Assembly: GCA_937944055.1 (NCBI GenBank)
Contig: CALDZJ010000021.1
Coordinates: 1 to 64,000 of the forward strand
DNA: 64,000 bases
Origin: an uncultured Verrucomicrobiales bacterium
GTDB lineage: Bacteria; Verrucomicrobiota; Verrucomicrobiia; Verrucomicrobiales; Akkermansiaceae
Reading direction: 5' to 3'
Every line of letters starts with the position of its first letter. The stretch's first letter is position 1. Shown here piece after piece: positions 5,627-15,631 of the stretch. Made by a program: the position numbers and the translations under genes. The notes under the pieces were generated by a model. That model was not told the origin of the DNA. It saw only the letters and a program-made list of their open reading frames with translations, and made no database searches.

Positions 5627-8600
5627 GTGGACGGGGGATCTCCTAAGGACCTGTGGCGGGCTATGGCCTTGCCTGTGTGGGAACGTGCGCCTGTGGGCTC
5701 AGCTCCCCCGCTTTTGTTGGGAGATTGTGATGGAGCGGCAGAGGGCTATTTGATCGCGGCATTGCTGAAGCGGAGGGCGCAGGAGAATCAGGAGGGGCAG
5801 GAGGAGAATCGAGGGCGGGTGTGGGTCTTTACTCCGCATGCTCGGCGGAGGGATCAGTTGGCGGAGGAGTTGGCTTTTTGGAAGTGTCCAGCGCTGGTGT
5901 TGGCGGAGCCTACGGTGGTGATCGAGCAGGAGCTGGCGGATCCGGATCGGGAGGCGGAGCGAGTGGCGACGCTGCACCGGATCGCGCAATCGCCGGGGGT
6001 GCCGGTGGTTTTATCCCGATCGTCATGGGAGGCAGGCGCTCCGGATCTGGGGGCGATGGGCGAGCTGGAGCTGGTGCTCGAGCTGGGGCAAGAGCGGGAT
6101 CCGGAGGAGCTGATTTCTTGGCTGTTGGAACGGGGCTATGAGGAGCATCCCCAACTTTTCCAACGCGGGCAGTTTGCGCGGCGCGGGGGGATTTTAGATT
6201 TTTTCCCTCCTCAGATGGCGAACCCGCTGAGGGTGGAGTTTTTTGGGGATGAGATCGAGTCGTTGCGCGAGTTTAGTGTGGAGACGCAGACGACGACTCG
6301 GAAACTGGAGGCGGTGGAGGTGACGCGGGAGGCGAGCGCGGCGGGACCTGCGCTTTCGACTTGGTTGAGGGAGGGTGATGTGATGGTGGCGGTGGATGAG
6401 GATGATCGTAAAATCGCTCATTATTTGATCGATCAGACGCCGAATGGGAATTGGGATGCGGGGTTTTACCCCTCCCCTGCGGCGGGGTTCGAGGCAGGTG
6501 ATTTTGTGGTCACGGATTCAAGCCGGAGCTTGTTTTTAGAGCAGTTGGAGGATTGGGCTAAGGCGGGCTATCAGATTGGCTTGGTGGCGCCGAGCAAGGC
6601 GGAGAGAAATCGGTTTTTAGAAATTCTGGAACGTGATGAGGGGGAGTTTACTTGTGTGGAGGGACGCTTGGCGAGGGGCTTTGTGGCACCAAGTCTTAGG
6701 CTTGCCGTACTTTCGACCTTGGAGATTTTTGGGCGTCAACATCTTCCGGGAACGCGGGGTAAGGAGAGGCTGGCGCATCAACGTAATGCGGCGGCGGTGG
6801 CGGGGGTGCATGAGTTAAATGAGGGGGAGTTCGTGGTGCATGCGGATTACGGAATTGGGGAATTTATTGGGCTGGTGGATGGGGCGGAAGGCCAGGAGGA
6901 GCTAGGGATCGAGTATCAGGATGGGGCGACGCTGCATGTGCCGATTGATCAGAGCCATTTGCTGTCCCGTTATGTGGGGATCGGCGGAGGGAGGCCAAAG
7001 GCGAATAAGCTGGGCGACCGGAAGTGGAAAAAAGCGCGGGTGGTGGCGGAAGCGGCGGTGATGGATTATGCGGCGCATCTCTTACGCTTGCAGGCGGAGC
7101 GGGATGCGAAGGCGGGGCTCGCGCATGCCCCGGATGGGAGATGGATGCAGGAGTTTGAGGCGGCTTTTCCATTTACGGAGACGCCAGATCAGCGGAGAGC
7201 GATCGAGGACACGAAGGTGGATATGGAGTCTCCTCGGCCGATGGACCGCTTGATTTGTGGCGATGTGGGCTTTGGAAAAACCGAGGTGGCGATCCGGGCT
7301 GCTTTTAAGGCGGTGACGGGTGGGAGGCAGGTGGCGATCTTGGCTCCCACAACGGTGCTGGCTGAGCAACATTGGCGGACCTTTAAGGCGCGGATGAGTG
7401 ATTATCCGCTGGAGATCCGGCTGCTGAGCCGCTTGCAGTCGCCCGCGGAGGCGCGGGATACGCTGGAGGGGCTGCGCGAGGGACGGGTCGATATTGTTAT
7501 CGGAACGCATCGTCTCCTTTCAGCTGGGGTGGAGTATGCTAAGATTGGGCTCTTGGTGGTGGATGAGGAGCAGCGCTTCGGGGTGCGACATAAGGAATTA
7601 TTAAAGGAGCGTTTCCGCTTGATCGATGTCTTGACGCTTTCGGCGACGCCGATCCCTAGGACTCTTTATCTTTCTCTGATGGGGGCGCGGGATATGTCGA
7701 CCATTGACACTCCCCCGCCCAATCGCTTGCCGGTGCAGACCTCGATCTGTGCGTATGATGAGCGCCTGATCCGCAATGCGATCCGGAGGGAGCTCACGCG
7801 CGGCGGGCAGGTCTTTTTCCTCCATAATCGGGTGGGAACGATTGAGGGCATGAAGGAGAAGATTGAGAGGCTGGTGCCGGAGGCACGGGTGGTGATCGGC
7901 CATGGGCAGATGGATCGGGAGGATTTAGAGAGGGTGATGCATCAGTTTGTGGATGGCCAAGCGGATGTCTTATTGGCGACGACCATCATCGAGAGCGGGA
8001 TCGATATTCCGAATGCCAATACGATTCTGATTGATCGTGCCGATCGCTTTGGACTGGCGGATCTCTATCAACTCCGGGGCCGAGTGGGGCGTGCGGGACG
8101 GCGGGCCTATGCGATCTTGCTTTTACCGGGCGATCTCATCGCGGGGGGGGATGCTAAGAAGCGCTTGAGTGCGATCAAGCAGTATACGGAGCTGGGATCT
8201 GGCTTTAAGATTGCGATGAGGGATTTAGAAATCCGGGGAGCTGGCAGCTTACTGGGGACGAAGCAATCTGGTCACATCGCGGCGGTGGGCTTTGAGCTTT
8301 ATTGCCAACTTCTTCAGACTTCGGTGGAGCAATTGCAGGGGAAAAACCCGATGCAGCGGGCTGATGCGCAGGTGCGGATCGATTTTCTGGTCTATTCTGA
8401 GACTATCTGGGATGGGGAGGGAGCTCCGAAAAAGATCCCGGCTTATTTTCCGCGCAGCTACGGACCTGATCCAGAAATGCGGGTGGCGGCGTATCGGCAG
8501 TTGGCGTCTGCGCGCAGTGAGAAGGAGCTACGCGAGATTGAGAAAGATTGGCGGGATCGCTTCGGCCGGATCCCGGATCCAGTGGCCCATTTGATTACTA

Positions 8601-8785
8601 CGAACCGATTGCGGGTGATCGCTTCTGCGAAGGGCGTGCAGATGGTGGAAATCAAGAATGATCGCCTGATGTTACAGCGGAATGGGGAGTATATTCTCCC
8701 ACCTGGTGGTAAGTTTCCCCGCTTGAGTTCCCGAAAAATTCCAGATAAACTTTCTGAAGCACTTCATCTCCTGCAAACTCTCTAA
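5627..8785 (+). CDS. mfd: Transcription-repair coupling factor Mfd
   Basis: DNA translocase that removes RNA polymerase stalled at lesions and recruits UvrA. 1052 residues, slightly short for Mfd (about 1150). Order: UvrB-like N-terminal region with GGILDFFPP (residues ~187), RNA-polymerase-interacting domain with FVVHADYGIGEFIGL (~400), then the RecG-like helicase. Walker A is GDVGFGKTEVA (~545), the DEEQ box is VVDEEQRFGVRHKE (~645), motif III TLSATPIPRTL (~670), and motif VI GRVGRAGR (~820); TRCF C-terminal domain at the end. The start used is GTG; an ATG at 5663 is an equally good alternative. First gene of a + strand run with the foldase, coaD and cstA. Codons are strongly G-ending, unlike + strand genes beyond 20 kb. 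Confidence 0.95.
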   Translation: MDGGSPKDLWRAMALPVWERAPVGSAPPLLLGDCDGAAEGYLIAALLKRRAQENQEGQEENRGRVWVFTPHARRRDQLAEELAFWKCPALVLAEPTVVIEQELADPDREAERVATLHRIAQSPGVPVVLSRSSWEAGAPDLGAMGELELVLELGQERDPEELISWLLERGYEEHPQLFQRGQFARRGGILDFFPPQMANPLRVEFFGDEIESLREFSVETQTTTRKLEAVEVTREASAAGPALSTWLREGDVMVAVDEDDRKIAHYLIDQTPNGNWDAGFYPSPAAGFEAGDFVVTDSSRSLFLEQLEDWAKAGYQIGLVAPSKAERNRFLEILERDEGEFTCVEGRLARGFVAPSLRLAVLSTLEIFGRQHLPGTRGKERLAHQRNAAAVAGVHELNEGEFVVHADYGIGEFIGLVDGAEGQEELGIEYQDGATLHVPIDQSHLLSRYVGIGGGRPKANKLGDRKWKKARVVAEAAVMDYAAHLLRLQAERDAKAGLAHAPDGRWMQEFEAAFPFTETPDQRRAIEDTKVDMESPRPMDRLICGDVGFGKTEVAIRAAFKAVTGGRQVAILAPTTVLAEQHWRTFKARMSDYPLEIRLLSRLQSPAEARDTLEGLREGRVDIVIGTHRLLSAGVEYAKIGLLVVDEEQRFGVRHKELLKERFRLIDVLTLSATPIPRTLYLSLMGARDMSTIDTPPPNRLPVQTSICAYDERLIRNAIRRELTRGGQVFFLHNRVGTIEGMKEKIERLVPEARVVIGHGQMDREDLERVMHQFVDGQADVLLATTIIESGIDIPNANTILIDRADRFGLADLYQLRGRVGRAGRRAYAILLLPGDLIAGGDAKKRLSAIKQYTELGSGFKIAMRDLEIRGAGSLLGTKQSGHIAAVGFELYCQLLQTSVEQLQGKNPMQRADAQVRIDFLVYSETIWDGEGAPKKIPAYFPRSYGPDPEMRVAAYRQLASARSEKELREIEKDWRDRFGRIPDPVAHLITTNRLRVIASAKGVQMVEIKNDRLMLQRNGEYILPPGGKFPRLSSRKIPDKLSEALHLLQTL

Positions 8786-8800
8786 AAACCCCACATCAAA

Positions 8801-9868
8801 ATGAAAGACCGTTTCCCAATGGCCTCGATGGCTCTGGCCATGGGCCTGTTTTCCCTTGGCTCCGTTTTACCGGCAGCCGCGCAAGTGCAAGAGACTGCCA
8901 GTAAGAAAAGCAAGGCAGGCAGCCAGGCTGGCGCAGTGCGCGCTAAGTCTGGGCCGATCCGTGTGAATGGGGTGGCTGCGAAGGTGAATGGTGATGTCAT
9001 CACGCTCAATGAATTGATGATTAAAGTGGCGCCATTGCAGTCGGTTTTAATGACCCGCTTTCCACGGCGCGGACCGGTCTATGAAAGGCAGCTGAGTGAA
9101 TTACGGACGGAGATTCTCGATGATTTGATCGACCGGACGATCATCTTTACCGAGTTTAAAGATCGCGTGAAGGCCTTTCCGGATCGCGAGATCGAGGCGG
9201 AAGTGACACAGATTGTGAAGCGGAACTTCGATGGTGATGAGGAGCTTTTCCGGAAGTATCTCAAGGCGACAAACCTGACACGTAGCCAATTTAAAGAACA
9301 GCAGCGGAAGGAGCTCTTGGTGAAGATCGTGCGCTCGCAGCAGTTCGGCGATGTTCCCCCACCGAAGGAAGAGGAACTGCGCAAGGAGTATAAAAAATGG
9401 GCGGTCGATAATCGTGAGCGGCAGAAAGATGTGGGAACTTATAAACGGATTTACCTACGGAAGGACCTCGGCGATGGCTCCGAGGCGCAGCTAAAACTTG
9501 CTGAAGATATTTCAAAAAAACTGGCCGCTGGAGCGAAATTTGAAGAAATGGCGATGAAATACTCGAATGATGCGAAGGCGGAAGATGGCGGGCTTTGGAA
9601 AGAAATTCCCCGCACCGATCTGAATCGGGAATTCGGCATCCTCCTCTTCGAGACCGAGACGAATGAGGTGATGGGACCTCTTGAGGATAACTTCGGGTAT
9701 AATCTCATTCAGGTGACGGAGCGTAAACTCGGCCCTCCTGAGAAAAGCTACGAGGAGGCGAAGGATCTGATGCGGCGGATCATCGACACTGAGAAGAAGA
9801 AGGCGAACTTCGAGAAATGGATGAAGAAAATGCGCTCTCGCGCGGTCATCCAAAAAATGATCCAGTAA
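8801..9868 (+). CDS. Exported SurA-like peptidyl-prolyl isomerase
   Basis: 355-residue periplasmic chaperone/foldase. A signal peptide covers residues 1-27 (KDRFPMASMALAMGLFSLG, cleavage near AAAQ). The SurA N-terminal chaperone domain starts at KVNGDVITLNEL (~65) and runs to ~190. A single parvulin/rotamase PpiC domain lies at ~205-305, with MKYSNDAKAEDGGLWKEIPR and FGYNLIQV typical of parvulins. It is expected to help outer-membrane proteins fold. It lies 15 bases after mfd and 4 bases before coaD, so the genes are probably cotranscribed. SurA of enterobacteria has two parvulin domains; here I see one. Confidence 0.85.
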   Translation: MKDRFPMASMALAMGLFSLGSVLPAAAQVQETASKKSKAGSQAGAVRAKSGPIRVNGVAAKVNGDVITLNELMIKVAPLQSVLMTRFPRRGPVYERQLSELRTEILDDLIDRTIIFTEFKDRVKAFPDREIEAEVTQIVKRNFDGDEELFRKYLKATNLTRSQFKEQQRKELLVKIVRSQQFGDVPPPKEEELRKEYKKWAVDNRERQKDVGTYKRIYLRKDLGDGSEAQLKLAEDISKKLAAGAKFEEMAMKYSNDAKAEDGGLWKEIPRTDLNREFGILLFETETNEVMGPLEDNFGYNLIQVTERKLGPPEKSYEEAKDLMRRIIDTEKKKANFEKWMKKMRSRAVIQKMIQ

Positions 9869-9872
9869 GCAA

Positions 9873-10376
9873 ATGCAAACAGCGGTTTATGCGGGGAGCT
9901 TTGACCCCCCTACCAATGGTCATTTATGGATGATCCGTCAGGGGCTGGAGTTGTTTGATCGCTTAGTGGTCGCAATCGGCCAAAACCCATCAAAGAAATA
10001 CACCTTCAACACGGAGGAGCGGCTGGAACTCTTGCATGCCTCGGTCCCTTCTTGTGAGCGCCTCACGATCACTCACTTCGATAACCGCTACCTCGTGGAC
10101 TACGCGAAAAAGGTGGATGCGCAGTTCATCCTCCGGGGCATCCGCTCGCCGGCTGACTATGAATATGAGCGGGTGATGCGCCACATCAATGGGGACATGG
10201 CGCCGGATATTAATACGATTTTTCTGATGCCTCCGCGCGATAAGGCGGAGCTTTCGTCTAGCATGGTAATGGGCTTGATCGGCCCTGCGGGCTGGCAAAA
10301 AACGGTGCGCCGCTATGTCCCCTCCCCCGTATTCGAGGCGCTAGAGGAGAAGCACTCCACCGAGGCGGAGGACTAA
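9873..10376 (+). CDS. coaD: Phosphopantetheine adenylyltransferase
   Basis: Fourth step of coenzyme A synthesis: transfers AMP from ATP to 4'-phosphopantetheine. 167 residues, normal length. The nucleotidyltransferase signature YAGSFDPPTNGHLWMI (residues 5-20, with TxxH-type TNGH) and the C-terminal MPPRDKAELSSSMV block (ISSSxVRE equivalent) are both present, as is LRGIRSPADYEYE near residue 90. The gene starts 4 bases after the foldase gene stops, so it is in the same operon. Confidence 0.95.
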   Translation: MQTAVYAGSFDPPTNGHLWMIRQGLELFDRLVVAIGQNPSKKYTFNTEERLELLHASVPSCERLTITHFDNRYLVDYAKKVDAQFILRGIRSPADYEYERVMRHINGDMAPDINTIFLMPPRDKAELSSSMVMGLIGPAGWQKTVRRYVPSPVFEALEEKHSTEAED

Positions 10377-10390
10377 GGGTTTAAAAGAAC

Positions 10391-12190
10391 ATGAGCACGC
10401 TTGCCATCGCACTGGGGGTCTTTGTTCTCTATTTTATCGCCTACCATAGTTATGGAAAATGGCTCGGACAGAAGCTCTTCCGTCTAGATCCGGAGGCGGA
10501 GGTCCCCTCTCGTGAGCTAGAAGATGGCATCGACTTTGTCCCGAGTGATAAGAAGGTCATCTTCGGCCATCATTTCACCTCGATTGCGGGAACTGGCCCG
10601 ATTGTGGGGCCTGCGGTCGCCGTAATCTGGGGCTGGGTCCCGGCGCTGATCTGGGTGCTGCTCGGGTCGATCTTGATTGGGGCGGTGCATGACCTTGGTT
10701 CATTGGTCGTCTCTCTGCGGAATAAGGGCCAAACGGTAGGAGAAATCGCAGGGCGCGTGATTACAAAACGGACCCGCCTGCTCTTTCTTACGATTCTTTT
10801 CCTCGCTCTCACGATTGTCCTTGCGGTCTTTGGGCTGGTAATTGCGGCGGTCTTTAAAATGTATCCGCAGTCCATCTTCCCCTGCCTTTTACAAATCCCC
10901 CTTGCCATCGGAATCGGCTTAGGGATCCACCGCAGGGGAATGAATCTTCTTCTCCCCTCTCTCCTCGTGCTGGCGCTGATGATGCTGTCGGTGCGCTTTG
11001 GTAATCAAGGGCTCCTAGGTGAGTTTAATGCGGCGCTGGCTTCTTGGGAGATTTTAGACTGGTGCGCGGCTCTGCTGGCTTACTGTGTGGTGGCCTCGAT
11101 CTTGCCGGTGTGGACGCTCTTGCAGCCCCGAGATTACATTAACTCCTTACAGCTCTTTGTCACGCTAGGCTTGGTGGTGCTAGGCCTCGTGGTGGCGGCA
11201 ATCCTTGGGGGAGCTCCACTCGCGGGTGAGGCGCGGCCTGCCCTAGAAATCGTGGCACCAGCCTTCAATTGGTCACCGAAGGATGCGCCTGCGATCTTTC
11301 CCTTCCTCTTTATCACGATTGCTTGCGGGGCGATTTCAGGCTTCCACTGTCTGGTCTCTTCTGGGACTTCATCGAAGCAGCTTAAGTGCGAGACTGATGC
11401 GCAGTTCATCGGCTATGGGGCGATGTTGACAGAGGGCTTTTTAGCGGTGCTTGTCATTTTAGCCTGTGTCGCTGGGCTGGGGTTAGGCACCACGCTTGGG
11501 GCCGATTTCTTCGTCGGTGAAGCGGCGTATCAGGCGCGCTATCATTCATGGGGAGCGGCGAGTGGGCTGGGGGCGAAGCTCGGAGCCTTTGTCGATGGCA
11601 GCGCTAATTTTTTAAAAGCCCTCGGCTTGAGTGCGGAATTTTCCGTGGCTTTAATGGGCGTTTTTGTGGCCTCCTTCGCTGCGACGACACTGGATACGGC
11701 CTGCCGCCTACAACGCTACGTGGTGCAAGAACTGGCGACTTCTCTGAGTAGAGAGCGCGGACAACAAAAGGGAAATGGGCTGCTGAATTTGTTCACGAAT
11801 CGTTATGCTGCGACTTTGCTGGCGGTGTTATTTGCCTATCTCGTTGCGCGTCTTCCGGATGCTCCGGGTGGAGTCCCAGGGAAAGGCGGTTTAATTTTAT
11901 GGCCTATTTTCGGAGCGATTAACCAACTCCTAGCGGGGCTGGCTTTTCTCGTAATCACCTTTTGGCTGCGGCGACGTGGGCTCCCCTTTGTCTTCGCTCT
12001 GATTCCGGGGATCATCATGCTGCTTCTGCCGGGAATTGCGATGACGATGAAGCTGCGTAGTTTCGCGGAGAGCGGGAACTGGCTGCTCTTTGGCTTTGGC
12101 TTTTTTACGATTCTCGTTGAGCTTTGGATCATCGCCGAGGCGGCCTCCGTTTGGAAAAAGAGCCGAGGAGTCCTAGAGAGAAATCTCTGA
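10391..12190 (+). CDS. cstA: Carbon starvation protein CstA family transporter
   Basis: 599-residue inner-membrane protein with about 16-18 hydrophobic segments. CstA signatures are visible in the first 130 residues: DFVPSDKKVIFGHHFTSIAG and GPIVGPAVAVIWGWVPALIW, followed by GAVHDLGSLVVSLRNKG. The family imports peptides and, in characterised members, pyruvate. It follows coaD by 14 bases and ends the + strand run; the next gene is convergent with a 29-base gap. The usual CstA length is 600-700. No BtsSR-type sensor kinase is adjacent. The stop codon is TGA, one of the examples showing standard TGA use in this host. Confidence 0.9.
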   Translation: MSTLAIALGVFVLYFIAYHSYGKWLGQKLFRLDPEAEVPSRELEDGIDFVPSDKKVIFGHHFTSIAGTGPIVGPAVAVIWGWVPALIWVLLGSILIGAVHDLGSLVVSLRNKGQTVGEIAGRVITKRTRLLFLTILFLALTIVLAVFGLVIAAVFKMYPQSIFPCLLQIPLAIGIGLGIHRRGMNLLLPSLLVLALMMLSVRFGNQGLLGEFNAALASWEILDWCAALLAYCVVASILPVWTLLQPRDYINSLQLFVTLGLVVLGLVVAAILGGAPLAGEARPALEIVAPAFNWSPKDAPAIFPFLFITIACGAISGFHCLVSSGTSSKQLKCETDAQFIGYGAMLTEGFLAVLVILACVAGLGLGTTLGADFFVGEAAYQARYHSWGAASGLGAKLGAFVDGSANFLKALGLSAEFSVALMGVFVASFAATTLDTACRLQRYVVQELATSLSRERGQQKGNGLLNLFTNRYAATLLAVLFAYLVARLPDAPGGVPGKGGLILWPIFGAINQLLAGLAFLVITFWLRRRGLPFVFALIPGIIMLLLPGIAMTMKLRSFAESGNWLLFGFGFFTILVELWIIAEAASVWKKSRGVLERNL

Positions 12191-12219
12191 GAAGATCCGG
12201 AGAGAAGTTCGCTAAAGAA

Positions 12220-13536
12220 CTAGCCGAAGATTGAAGTGAGCGGCTTACCGAGCTCCGCATCTGCTCCTGCCATGCGGAAGGGACGACCGCTGGGCGAGTT
12301 CACGACCTGCTCATGATCAATGCCAAGGGCGTAGCCGATCGTGGCATTAAAATCCTGAAGGGTGACGCCATCTTTCTCGACGCGGTTGCCATGCCGGTCA
12401 CTCGCTCCGTATTTCTGACCACCGGCGATCCCTCCCCCGGCCATCACGGCCGAGAAGCAAGCTGGGTGATGATCACGCCCAGAGTTATGCTCCTCTACGA
12501 TCTTGGGAGTCCGGCCAAATTCAGTAGCAATGACCACGAGGGTTTTTTCCAAAAGCCCTCGTTTCTCGAGATCTTGAATGAGAGTTCCGTACGCTTGATC
12601 GAGGGTCTTCGCCCGGTTCTCGACGTTCGCAAAATTATCATAATGGGTATCCCAGCCCCCAAGGGAGACCTCGACAAAACGGACCCCTGACTCGACGAGC
12701 CGACGCGCAAGGAGGCAGCCTTGGCCGAAGCGGTTTTTGCCATAAGCATTCTGGATTTTTTGAGGCTCTTTCTTGATATCGAAAGCTTTCAGGTCTGAGC
12801 TTTGCATCAACTTCACCGCTTCCTCGTAGAGGCTCTCATAGGCTTTTACCGCAGGAGTCTGATACTTTTCGTGGAAGGTTTTATTGAGAGCGTCTGCGAT
12901 TGCAAGGCGACGCTTAAAGTCATCCTCAGAGACCGTCGAGGCTCGCTCAGAATTCTTAAGCCCTTCATCTGGCCGCCCGAGGGGCACCCCGCCGAATTCC
13001 GCTCCGAAGAAGCCCGGAGAAGAAAGGCCCGGGCTGGTATTGGCAGTCACGAAGCCCGGAAGTGTGGCGTTTTTTCTCCCCTTCTGCCGCACCACCCATG
13101 CGCCGATGGCCGGGTGCACGATGGTCCCACGTGGCGAGTAACTCCGATGAAGAAGGTACTGCCCCTGACTGTGAGCGCCTTGTTTAGAGGTCATGGAATT
13201 AATGACGCAGATGTGCTTGGCAACCTTGGCCGTCTCGGGAAGATACTGAGAAATTTGGAAATTACCGTTGGTATTGATAGACTCCACGGGCCCCTGCACC
13301 TCCTTATTTTTCGGCTTGGTGTCGAAGGTGTCTAGGTGACTCATTCCGCCTCCCATATTTAAGAAAATGACATGCTCGGCTTTGGCGCCACCGCGGTGCG
13401 ACTGGGCAAAAGCGGAGCCCGCAAGACCAGCTCCCAGCATTGGAGCAAGGCTGACCCCTAAATAACTGCGAGCCGCATTGATGAGGAATTGGCGGCGGCC
13501 GAGTTCATCGGCTTTCATGAAAGGCTGAGTGTCCAT
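12220..13536 (-). CDS. DUF1501 protein with twin-arginine signal
   Basis: 438-residue DUF1501 protein, a branch of the alkaline-phosphatase/sulfatase fold. The N-terminus GRRQFLINAARSYLGVSLAP is a twin-arginine signal (residues 13-32), so the folded protein is exported. Family motifs include VIFLNMGGGMSHLDTFDTKP (~57), GGWDTHYDN (~293), VVIATEFGRTPKI (~335), GRDHHPACFSAVMAGGG (~352) and GDRHGNRVEKDG-like sequence (~383). It lies 36 bases behind the DUF1549 gene. The two families are nearly always paired in Planctomycetes and Verrucomicrobia. Their function is not established; a role in handling large extracellular polymers is only suspected. Confidence 0.9.
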   Translation of the reverse strand: MDTQPFMKADELGRRQFLINAARSYLGVSLAPMLGAGLAGSAFAQSHRGGAKAEHVIFLNMGGGMSHLDTFDTKPKNKEVQGPVESINTNGNFQISQYLPETAKVAKHICVINSMTSKQGAHSQGQYLLHRSYSPRGTIVHPAIGAWVVRQKGRKNATLPGFVTANTSPGLSSPGFFGAEFGGVPLGRPDEGLKNSERASTVSEDDFKRRLAIADALNKTFHEKYQTPAVKAYESLYEEAVKLMQSSDLKAFDIKKEPQKIQNAYGKNRFGQGCLLARRLVESGVRFVEVSLGGWDTHYDNFANVENRAKTLDQAYGTLIQDLEKRGLLEKTLVVIATEFGRTPKIVEEHNSGRDHHPACFSAVMAGGGIAGGQKYGASDRHGNRVEKDGVTLQDFNATIGYALGIDHEQVVNSPSGRPFRMAGADAELGKPLTSIFG

Positions 13537-13572
13537 GGTCTGATTGAAGTGGGATAATTAGGGGAGTTGGGC

Positions 13573-15489
13573 TTATTGAATGAACATGAACTCATGCGTA
13601 GAAACGAGAGCTGAGACGAGGTTTTGATAACTTTCACGACTCCCATCAATGACATCTCGCATGAGCATTCTCATCTCGCCGTCCGTGGGAGCACGGCTTA
13701 AAATTGCGTAGTAGATATAGCGCGTTTTATCCGCTTCCGTGCTTCCTTTATTCAGTGCCTGGTAAACTGCGGCGCCACGATTCGAGACGACCATTTTCTC
13801 CACGTGGCCATTCATGATCTCGAGGATTTGCGCGACATTGGCCTCCGTCGTGGCGGTTCCTATCAACTCACGATCAGACTGGCCAAACTCACGAAGAAAG
13901 TGACCAGCCGGAGCGGGGGCAGAAAGCTCGGAAGCCCTAGCAATCCCACGCGCCGGACCGGGGCGTGACTTGGAGGCCATCGTCATATCTTGCGATCCCG
14001 TAGCACTACCGCCGCCCGCCTTAAACTCCTCTAACAATTGCTCCACATACGCGCGGTATTTCGCCGGATCCTTGATCGCGACCACCTCACGGGCGAGTTG
14101 CGCCATCGTCTTTTTCCCTACGAGGATTGGCTTATCTTTATAGTAAATATGTTCGCTAAACTTACGCTTCGGGAGTTGATCGGGATTTTTGACCACCAAG
14201 GTGACGAGTGAGTCCCACATTTGCTCAGCGCTCATGCGTTCTAGCTGCCGACCATTAAAGGCTTGTGGCACCCCGGCTTCAAAGGCCATGGGGTTCGCGG
14301 CGAACTGGAAGGTCTTCGTTAGGAGGAGAACATTTTGGAAGGCTTTCAAATCGTAACCCAGCTCGACAATCAAAGCGCTGAGATACTTCGTCAAAGCAGG
14401 TGAGGCTGTTTTCTCGGGCTTCACGTATTCATCCACCGGATAGGTCAGAGGGCTGCCCATCACACGCGCCCACATTCGGTTGACCGTGATGTAATCAAAA
14501 TTGGGGTTTTCAGTCGTCATCCACTTCGCGAATTCGAGGCGCGATTTACCGCTATCTCGCCGATCTGAGGAGCGGACACGCTTTCCAAACTGAGTTCTCG
14601 CTCCGATCATTTCACCTGGGTCCCCATCCTTATATTGGTAGTCATTCGGTAGCTTAATACGGCCAGCCCCTTGGTCTTCCAGCGTCCCATAGTGGATGTT
14701 GTCGCGCAGCCAGTAGAAGAGATTTCCGAGTTCTGACCTGCGGAAATTAGTCCCCTCATAGGCACGGATCGCTTTGCGCCACACCCCTTGGTTAATCTCG
14801 CGCTGACCGTGCGTGAAGGCAGCAAGCTCGAAGAAATCCATGCGCTCCCACTTGTTGGTGGGACTATCGTGGCATTGGGCACATTCCAAACGCTCTCCCG
14901 TGAAAATTTGCATCGTGATCGAGAGATTATCCAAAGCCATCCCCTTATCGCGAATGAAGTAGCCCACCGCCTCACTCCCTTTTTCCCAAGCGATCCCTTT
15001 TGCGGAAATCAGTTGATGTGCGAACTGGTTCCAAGGGACATTATTGGCGACGGACTCCTGAATGAAGTTCATGTAGGGAGCCGCATAAGATTCCGTCCCC
15101 ACGGGTCCATCATCCTTGGCACGCAAGAGGTCAAAAACGTAGTTCTGCATGTGACTGCGGTAGCCATCGCTCTTTAAAAGATAGCCGGTCAGTAATTCGC
15201 GTTTTTTGGGATCATCAATCTCCAAAAAGCTCGCGGCCTCTTCTAGGGTTGGAATCCGACCTGCCGCGACCAGAAAACTACGGCGGAGGAACGTCGAATC
15301 ATCTACGACTGCGGGAACGGAAAGCTTCTTTTTTCGAAAAATCTCGGCGACATGTTTATCGATCTGCAAAGCTGCCTTTCGGAGAGCTTCAGGGCTCTTG
15401 CGCTTATCGGCAGATTGGGCGACCAAGGCCAAGGGCAAGGAGCCCAGCAAGCTCGTCATAAGCAAGGTGCTTAAAAATCGACTCTTCAT
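13573..15489 (-). CDS. DUF1549/DUF1553 exported protein
   Basis: 638 residues with a signal peptide (residues 1-24, LLMTSLLGSLPLALVAQ). DUF1549 occupies roughly residues 45-240 and includes DDSTFLRRSFLVAAGRIPT and the cytochrome-like CAQCHDSPTNKW (~200), a CxxCH heme c attachment motif. DUF1553 follows (~310-630), with RLEFAKWMTTENPNFDYITVNRMWARVMG and SAEQMWDSLVTL. It is the first gene of a two-gene unit with the DUF1501 gene, preceded by a good sigma-70-type promoter. The region around residues 515-535 (SGSQDMTMASKSRPGPARG) looks like a low-complexity insertion. Confidence 0.9.
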   Translation of the reverse strand: MKSRFLSTLLMTSLLGSLPLALVAQSADKRKSPEALRKAALQIDKHVAEIFRKKKLSVPAVVDDSTFLRRSFLVAAGRIPTLEEAASFLEIDDPKKRELLTGYLLKSDGYRSHMQNYVFDLLRAKDDGPVGTESYAAPYMNFIQESVANNVPWNQFAHQLISAKGIAWEKGSEAVGYFIRDKGMALDNLSITMQIFTGERLECAQCHDSPTNKWERMDFFELAAFTHGQREINQGVWRKAIRAYEGTNFRRSELGNLFYWLRDNIHYGTLEDQGAGRIKLPNDYQYKDGDPGEMIGARTQFGKRVRSSDRRDSGKSRLEFAKWMTTENPNFDYITVNRMWARVMGSPLTYPVDEYVKPEKTASPALTKYLSALIVELGYDLKAFQNVLLLTKTFQFAANPMAFEAGVPQAFNGRQLERMSAEQMWDSLVTLVVKNPDQLPKRKFSEHIYYKDKPILVGKKTMAQLAREVVAIKDPAKYRAYVEQLLEEFKAGGGSATGSQDMTMASKSRPGPARGIARASELSAPAPAGHFLREFGQSDRELIGTATTEANVAQILEIMNGHVEKMVVSNRGAAVYQALNKGSTEADKTRYIYYAILSRAPTDGEMRMLMRDVIDGSRESYQNLVSALVSTHEFMFIQ

Positions 15490-15538
15490 CTTTGTTTAAA
15501 ACGTTTCCCCTGAGAGACTTCTTAGGGACTTTAAAGGA

Positions 15539-15567
15539 AAAATAGAGATAAGAGAGACTCCTGTCAA
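15539..15567 (-). promoter_or_regulatory. Sigma-70-type promoter of the DUF1549-DUF1501 operon
   Basis: On the minus strand a perfect -35 TTGACA (15567-15562) is followed after exactly 17 bases by TATTTT (15544-15539). This leaves about 43 bases of leader before the ATG at 15489. It is one of the best promoter matches in the window. Confidence 0.7.
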
Positions 15568-15631
15568 ATCAGCAGACTTACAAGCGGACAAGCCCCCCTT
15601 TTGCCTTAAAACAAGTCCCTCTCAGCGAAGA